A stretch of 8,944 bases of DNA. Source: Oscillospiraceae bacterium (GTDB lineage: Bacteria; Bacillota; Clostridia; Oscillospirales; Acutalibacteraceae). The translations under genes were made by a program, and so were the position numbers. Under the pieces are notes generated by a model. The model had not been told where the DNA came from. It searched no databases and was given only the letters and a program-made list of their open reading frames with translations. Shown one piece after another: positions 5,073 through 8,944 of this stretch (positions within the stretch are counted from its first letter, which is position 1; each line of letters begins with the position of its first letter). The DNA is taken from NCBI GenBank assembly GCA_902761265.1, contig CACWJV010000074.1, positions 1-8,944 of the forward strand, written 5' to 3'.

Positions 5073-6899
5073 TTATTGGCTTTCGGACGATTTCCACAGC
5101 GCCGGCATTTCTGTCATCCTCAGTCTTGCGCAGCCGTAGGGACAAAGCTCGATTTCCTGCGCTTCGTTTATCGGCACGCGGGATTTCGGCGTTTTTCTTG
5201 CAATGCTTCTATATGGGACTTTGAGGCCCCACGCGATCTGCTGCATATTTGCTTTGATCGTGACCGGCGGGTGTTCCTGCGAAAACGGAACCTCTCCGGG
5301 TCCGTTGCAGGTGATTTCAAACCGGTCGGCGGCAAAGGCGTAGTTCCAGGGCGTTTTCGGGAGAAGCTGATAATCACAATAGGGGAACTTGCGTTCCACG
5401 CCACGTCTCGTATATTCGCGCATCTGCTTTTCATAAGCAACCGGCACAGAGAAAAGCAGCGACCCCATTTGCAGCGCATACAGGTCGTTGGGGCGTTTCT
5501 TGAGATACGGCGCCGTTTCAAATACCACGTCGATTTCGGTTTTGCCGCTGCCGATTGCAAACGAAAGATCTTTGGCGTCGGCGGGTTCGCCGTTGACACG
5601 CAGATTTGTTGCGAAAGCGGGCACGCGGATTTGAAACACAAACTCCTTTTTGGCGTCGATGGAATAGTGCATTTGATTGCGGAACGGATAGTCCGTTTCG
5701 AGCCGGATGGTGACGTCTTTGTCGGTCAGTACCGACGGCAGCATCACGGCGTTCAGGATGGTGTCGTCCTTGTTAAGAAAAGCGGAAAGTGCAAACTTCG
5801 GCCAGCCCTGATTGAAATTTGCTGTGCAGCAGCCGAAATTCGGCTCCAGACCGAAGGTGTGCGCATAGGGGCCGTTCGTGCTCCACGGCGCCATCAGCAT
5901 CGTTTTTTGACAGGCAACCTGATTGACCTGCTGCACATACTGATGCGTCCACATATCCTCGCTGAGCGTTGCGGGCAGGGCGTTGAAGCCGAGCACTTCC
6001 AGACGTTCGGCCCATTTGTTTTCGCCGGTGTGGGCAAACATTTCTTCATAGCTATACATCTGCTCCACAACCGCGCAGCATTCCGTGCCTCTGGTCGGGT
6101 CCAGACCGGACAGCACCTCGTCGCCCGTAAAGCCTTCAAACGCGGTGCCGTTATAGCGGTCGAGGATCTCACGGAGGGTTTCCGCCTGATCGGTATAGGC
6201 TTCGCCCAGCAGATCGTGCGACACCGCTTCGCTTTTCAGCATCATGGCGAGATTGACGATATGCGTATTGCGCCGCCACACATGGCGCGGGGTTTTCCAT
6301 TTTTCCACCGCGCTCGTGTAATCATAGCCCTGCGTTTTCAGAATTCTTGCGAGGTCTTTGATCCAGTCCTCCCGATAGGTTTCATATAAGAAATTGAGCG
6401 AAATAAAGGTTTCAAACCAGCGGAATTTTGCCCAGCCGAATAGTTTGATCTCGCCGCTTTTCAGCAGGTCGTAATAGTTTTTCAGCACCCGGTAGAGTAC
6501 GTCGGGGATCCGCGCGTCGCCGGAGCAGTCGTAGTACACCTTCAGCGTTTTGCAGATCAACTGAACGGCCCAGGTATCATATCTCGCCCGCTTTTCCTTT
6601 TTACACGGGCAGATCCACCCGTCCGCTTCCTGCGCGGCAACGATCGCATCCATATATTTTTTGGCGTCGGCAATCAGATCTTCCCGTTCCAAAAGATAGG
6701 CGAGCGGAATAAAACCGTCCAGCCAATAGGGGACGCGTTCCCAGCCTTCCCGGCTGCCGCCGATCCACGCACTGTCGCGGATATCGGGCCAGATCTTGTG
6801 CAGATTGCCGCTCAACCCTTCCGCCTGAATGGTAAGCTGCCGCCGGAGCCAGCCTGCGGGTTTGAGCTCCTTCGATGTGTAAAAATTCCACCTGTTCAT
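5073..6899 (-). CDS. Cytosolic GH127 / DUF1680 family glycoside hydrolase (beta-L-arabinofuranosidase-like)
   Basis: The product is 608 residues, about the usual length of the DUF1680 (Glyco_hydro_127) family: an (alpha/alpha) barrel to about residue 385, then beta-rich domains. In the characterised bifidobacterial enzyme HypBA1 a zinc-bound cysteine (C417) is the nucleophile and the metal is held by E338, C340, C417 and C418. The same pattern is visible here: E273-C-C275 in GTECCAVVE, and the pair C357-C358 in FGCCTAN. E261 in TGDEVLSG is the likely counterpart of the acid/base E322, though it lies 12 rather than 16 residues before the metal-binding Glu. This GDE...GTE variant is a divergent branch, so the sugar could be other than beta-L-arabinofuranose. 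There is no signal peptide or membrane segment, so it should act inside the cell on imported glycosides. It follows the transporter gene by 56 bases and is the last gene of its operon. The ATG at 6899 has AAAAAGGGTG upstream. Confidence 0.88.
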   Translation of the reverse strand: MNRWNFYTSKELKPAGWLRRQLTIQAEGLSGNLHKIWPDIRDSAWIGGSREGWERVPYWLDGFIPLAYLLEREDLIADAKKYMDAIVAAQEADGWICPCKKEKRARYDTWAVQLICKTLKVYYDCSGDARIPDVLYRVLKNYYDLLKSGEIKLFGWAKFRWFETFISLNFLYETYREDWIKDLARILKTQGYDYTSAVEKWKTPRHVWRRNTHIVNLAMMLKSEAVSHDLLGEAYTDQAETLREILDRYNGTAFEGFTGDEVLSGLDPTRGTECCAVVEQMYSYEEMFAHTGENKWAERLEVLGFNALPATLSEDMWTHQYVQQVNQVACQKTMLMAPWSTNGPYAHTFGLEPNFGCCTANFNQGWPKFALSAFLNKDDTILNAVMLPSVLTDKDVTIRLETDYPFRNQMHYSIDAKKEFVFQIRVPAFATNLRVNGEPADAKDLSFAIGSGKTEIDVVFETAPYLKKRPNDLYALQMGSLLFSVPVAYEKQMREYTRRGVERKFPYCDYQLLPKTPWNYAFAADRFEITCNGPGEVPFSQEHPPVTIKANMQQIAWGLKVPYRSIARKTPKSRVPINEAQEIELCPYGCARLRMTEMPALWKSSESQ

Positions 6900-6955
6900 A
6901 GTATCACCCTTTTTTCTTTACCGTTTGACAAGATTGCTTTTCTGAAGAGATCGGT

Positions 6956-8371
6956 TTATGACGCCTTATCCGGGCTCTCCACAGCTTCCGGCGCCTGCGG
7001 CTGATCTGCTGCGTCCACGCCTTTTTTGACAAGGAAGAACAGCGGAATCAACGCCAGCATGCACACGGCGCCCGCCCACAGGAACATATCCTTTGCCGGC
7101 ACAATGACTTCGGCGCCCACGTCGTTGAGCATGGTGCGCGCAGCGTTCTGACACGCCTTGTCGCCGATCACGGGGCCGATCACCATCGGCAGCATCACGG
7201 CAAAGATCATGCGGATGCCTTGAAACAGACCGGCTTTGCCTTCGGGGATCAAGTCTTTGACCGTCGCGCTGAACAGGATATTGACCAGCGCGTTGCCCAG
7301 CACCACAGGCACGATGCTGATCAAAATGACGTAAATGCTGGTGCTTGTGGAAAGCAGAAAGAACCCGGCGGCAAGCACCACCACACCGGTGACAAGGCAG
7401 AAGCCCCGTTTCCTGGTTGAAAGCTTCAACAGCATGACGATACAGGTCAGGGTGACGATTGCGACGATCACCGCGGTAATGATTACCGGCGGCGTCAGAA
7501 TGCCGTTGAAGCCGCCGTTGTCGGGCAGGATGACATACTGCACATAGGTCAGAAGATACGGATAGAACACCTGAAACGCAATGATTGCAAAGCAGAAGGA
7601 CAAAAGCGAAAGATACAGCTTGGCGTTCTCTTTGATTACAGAGGGGCGAAAGCCGTAGACAAGGTCCGAAAGATAGTTGCCGGAGGTTTGGATCTTTGCC
7701 GTTTTCGGCGGGTCTTTGATCAGAAAAAGCCCGACCACACCGCACACGGACACCAGAATACCGAGACCGATAAAGAAAACCTTGTAGGTGATTTTACCTG
7801 CCTGCGCAAAGCTGCCGACGCCGGTGACCGCAAACGAAGACACGGTGCCGACGACCGACAACACGGTTTCTACCAGCGGCCGCTGCCGGGGGACGGTCAC
7901 GTCTGTCACCCATGCCTGAAACGCAGCGTCGTTGCTGGTGGAGCCCATAAAGGTCATCACGATATCCATCAGGATCACGAACCAGACGGTGGTGCCGAGA
8001 ATGGTCGCTTCATCGGAGAGATGAAAAAGAGTTGCGATGTTCTCTTTGGTAATGAAGCCGAAAACCGCCGTCACAGCGCCCCAAAAGAGATAGCCGACGG
8101 AAATAAACAGCTTGCGGTTTTTCAACTTGTCGCTGAGCGCGCCCATGAGAAAGGTTGTTACAACCGCCGCAATCGCGGACAGCGCGACCATGCGGGCGAC
8201 CGCCGTTGTGGCTTCCATGGAACCCAAAATTGCCGCCCGGGAGACGTCTGCATAGATGTCGTTGGTGATAAAGGTATTGAAATACATGTTTTCGGTATTC
8301 CACGCGATACCGCCCATGAAGCAGAACAGGAAAAGGATAAACCAGTTCTTTTTGCTCAATCGCTCTGTCAT
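6956..8371 (-). CDS. MFS sugar transporter of the GPH (glycoside-pentoside-hexuronide) cation symporter type
   Basis: The product is 471 residues and strongly hydrophobic, with about twelve predicted membrane spans in two halves and a central polar loop near 219-250 (KDPPKTAKIQ). Motif A, GALSDKLKNRK (77-87), between spans 2 and 3 is characteristic of the superfamily. A second loop, DLIPEGKAGLFQGIR (373-387), follows the GPH pattern. The C-terminal 20 residues are hydrophilic and rich in Pro, Ala and Asp. GPH transporters import glycosides, pentosides or hexuronides with a cation. Its place directly upstream of an intracellular GH127-family enzyme (56 bases) supports a role in importing that enzyme's substrate. 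It follows the phosphoesterase gene by 44 bases. AAGGAG (8385-8390) lies 13 bases from this ATG, longer than usual, with another out-of-frame ATG (8384-8382) directly beside it. The family is clear; the substrate is not. Confidence 0.85.
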   Translation of the reverse strand: MTERLSKKNWFILFLFCFMGGIAWNTENMYFNTFITNDIYADVSRAAILGSMEATTAVARMVALSAIAAVVTTFLMGALSDKLKNRKLFISVGYLFWGAVTAVFGFITKENIATLFHLSDEATILGTTVWFVILMDIVMTFMGSTSNDAAFQAWVTDVTVPRQRPLVETVLSVVGTVSSFAVTGVGSFAQAGKITYKVFFIGLGILVSVCGVVGLFLIKDPPKTAKIQTSGNYLSDLVYGFRPSVIKENAKLYLSLLSFCFAIIAFQVFYPYLLTYVQYVILPDNGGFNGILTPPVIITAVIVAIVTLTCIVMLLKLSTRKRGFCLVTGVVVLAAGFFLLSTSTSIYVILISIVPVVLGNALVNILFSATVKDLIPEGKAGLFQGIRMIFAVMLPMVIGPVIGDKACQNAARTMLNDVGAEVIVPAKDMFLWAGAVCMLALIPLFFLVKKGVDAADQPQAPEAVESPDKAS

Positions 8372-8384
8372 TACGTCTGTGCAT

Positions 8385-8390
8385 CTCCTT
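8385..8390 (-). promoter_or_regulatory. Ribosome binding site of the MFS gene with unusually long spacing
   Basis: AAGGAG is 13 bases before the MFS start at 8371 and touches an out-of-frame ATG at 8384. No in-frame start codon lies between, so the ATG at 8371 remains the best start. The arrangement would favour weak translation. Confidence 0.5.
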
Positions 8391-8415
8391 ACTACAGCGT
8401 TTTTCTCTGCGCCGG

Positions 8416-8944
8416 TCAGTCCGGCAGTACCTGATAGGTCACATCTTCAAACTGCATGGTGACGTCTTCGCGCGGGAAATCTTCCATAGCGTATCGGTCG
8501 GAATAGTAGTTGTATTTGTCAATCGAAAAGGTGCTGTCGGGCTTGCAGTTGATGATGGTGCAGCCGCGCTGGGAGCCGAGCTTGTCGATGCCGTCATAGG
8601 CGAAGTAGTCGATGCTGTAGCCGTAGCTGAAGGTGATGCCCTTGTAGGTGAAAGTGGTGTTGTTCACATGGTCGTGACCGTTGAACATCGCCTTGGTGGA
8701 ACCCAGTGCGCACATGGTTTCAAACAGATCGTCTTCTCCGTACCCGCAGCAGACCTGTCTGCCGAGTTCCCCGATCAGACCCTCGGTGTATTGGAAATCA
8801 GCCGTGTCCCGATAGCCGTTGTTTTTAAATTCGGTCCACGCATCATCCATCTCCACCAGCGGGATATGGAAAAACGCCAGGGATTTCACCGTTTCCGCGT
8901 TTGGGTCAATGCGCCGGTTTTCTTCATTCATGCGGTTGATCTCG
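8416..8944 (-). CDS. Metallophosphoesterase (calcineurin-like, Dcr2/PAP-like), C-terminal part, 5' end outside window
   Basis: The frame is open to the right edge; the Met at 8931 is internal, since codons for E-I-N-R precede it in frame. About 175 residues are visible. They contain two metal-site motifs of the calcineurin-like phosphoesterase fold: FFHIPLVE (the His that contacts the dinuclear metal centre) and NGHDHVNN (the GHxH motif). The GHDHVNN form and the H-I-P-L block are typical of the Dcr2 / purple acid phosphatase 28-29-like group. The N-terminal motifs (DxH, GDxxD, GNH[DE]) would lie beyond the edge. It probably hydrolyses a phosphate ester or diester; the substrate is unknown. 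It is the first visible gene of the operon with the GPH transporter and GH127-like enzyme, 44 bases from the transporter. Whether it is secreted cannot be judged without the N-terminus. Confidence 0.85.
   Translation of the reverse strand, partial: EINRMNEENRRIDPNAETVKSLAFFHIPLVEMDDAWTEFKNNGYRDTADFQYTEGLIGELGRQVCCGYGEDDLFETMCALGSTKAMFNGHDHVNNTTFTYKGITFSYGYSIDYFAYDGIDKLGSQRGCTIINCKPDSTFSIDKYNYYSDRYAMEDFPREDVTMQFEDVTYQVLPD

Noticed and set aside
4788..6389. Plus-strand open frame of 533 codons opposite the glycosidase
   Set aside because: It runs through the promoter and the terminator of two operons and lies antisense to a gene with a clear GH127 site; a GC-rich shadow frame.
1..8944. CRISPR array, tRNA, rRNA or riboswitch
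   Set aside because: No regularly spaced repeats, no cloverleaf with a matching anticodon region and no known riboswitch core were seen in the short intergenic stretches.

Overview
The window looks like a chromosomal stretch of a Gram-positive, probably anaerobic gut-type Firmicute (class Clostridia). The grounds are strong AGGAG-type ribosome binding sites, moderately high GC with dense minus-strand operons, a clostridial-type serine recombinase tail, an Fe-S aldo/keto reductase typical of anaerobes, and a GPH-type sugar transporter next to a GH127-like enzyme. This is an inference from style and families; there is no rRNA or taxonomic marker gene.

Layout from left to right. (1) Positions 1-296 (+) hold the C-terminal end of a site-specific recombinase, followed by a strong hairpin terminator (327-355), so the left edge is probably the end of an integrated mobile element. 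(2) Positions 372-1807 are a conspicuously AT-rich block. It contains one minus-strand gene (436-1725) for an orphan protein with a phage minor-capsid (MuF / Phage_min_cap2)-like Cys/His block, plus a possible short leader ORF (1775-1846). The block is bracketed by a perfect 12-bp direct repeat (372-383 and 1796-1807) and, outside that, by two nearly identical terminator hairpins in direct orientation (327-356 and 1918-1945). No other phage genes are visible. (3) Positions 1982-4885 are a two-gene minus-strand operon, aldo/keto reductase with two Fe-S motifs then a half-size ABC exporter. It has a good sigma-A promoter (4941-4969) and a perfect inverted repeat in the leader (4907-4925) that may be an operator. 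It ends at the bidirectional hairpin at 1918-1944. (4) Positions 5025-8944 are the downstream part of a minus-strand sugar-use operon: a Dcr2-like metallophosphoesterase (cut by the window edge), a GPH/MFS sugar transporter and a cytosolic GH127/DUF1680 glycosidase, closed by a terminator at 5025-5060.

How they may work together: the transporter would bring a glycoside into the cell and the GH127-family enzyme, which has no signal peptide, would hydrolyse it there. The phosphoesterase may act on a related phosphorylated or pyrophosphorylated compound. The reductase and exporter form a separately regulated unit. The most unusual part is the AT-rich orphan gene with its nested direct repeats beside the recombinase end; it looks like a small acquired insertion. 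All stretches without a gene are shorter than 300 bases.
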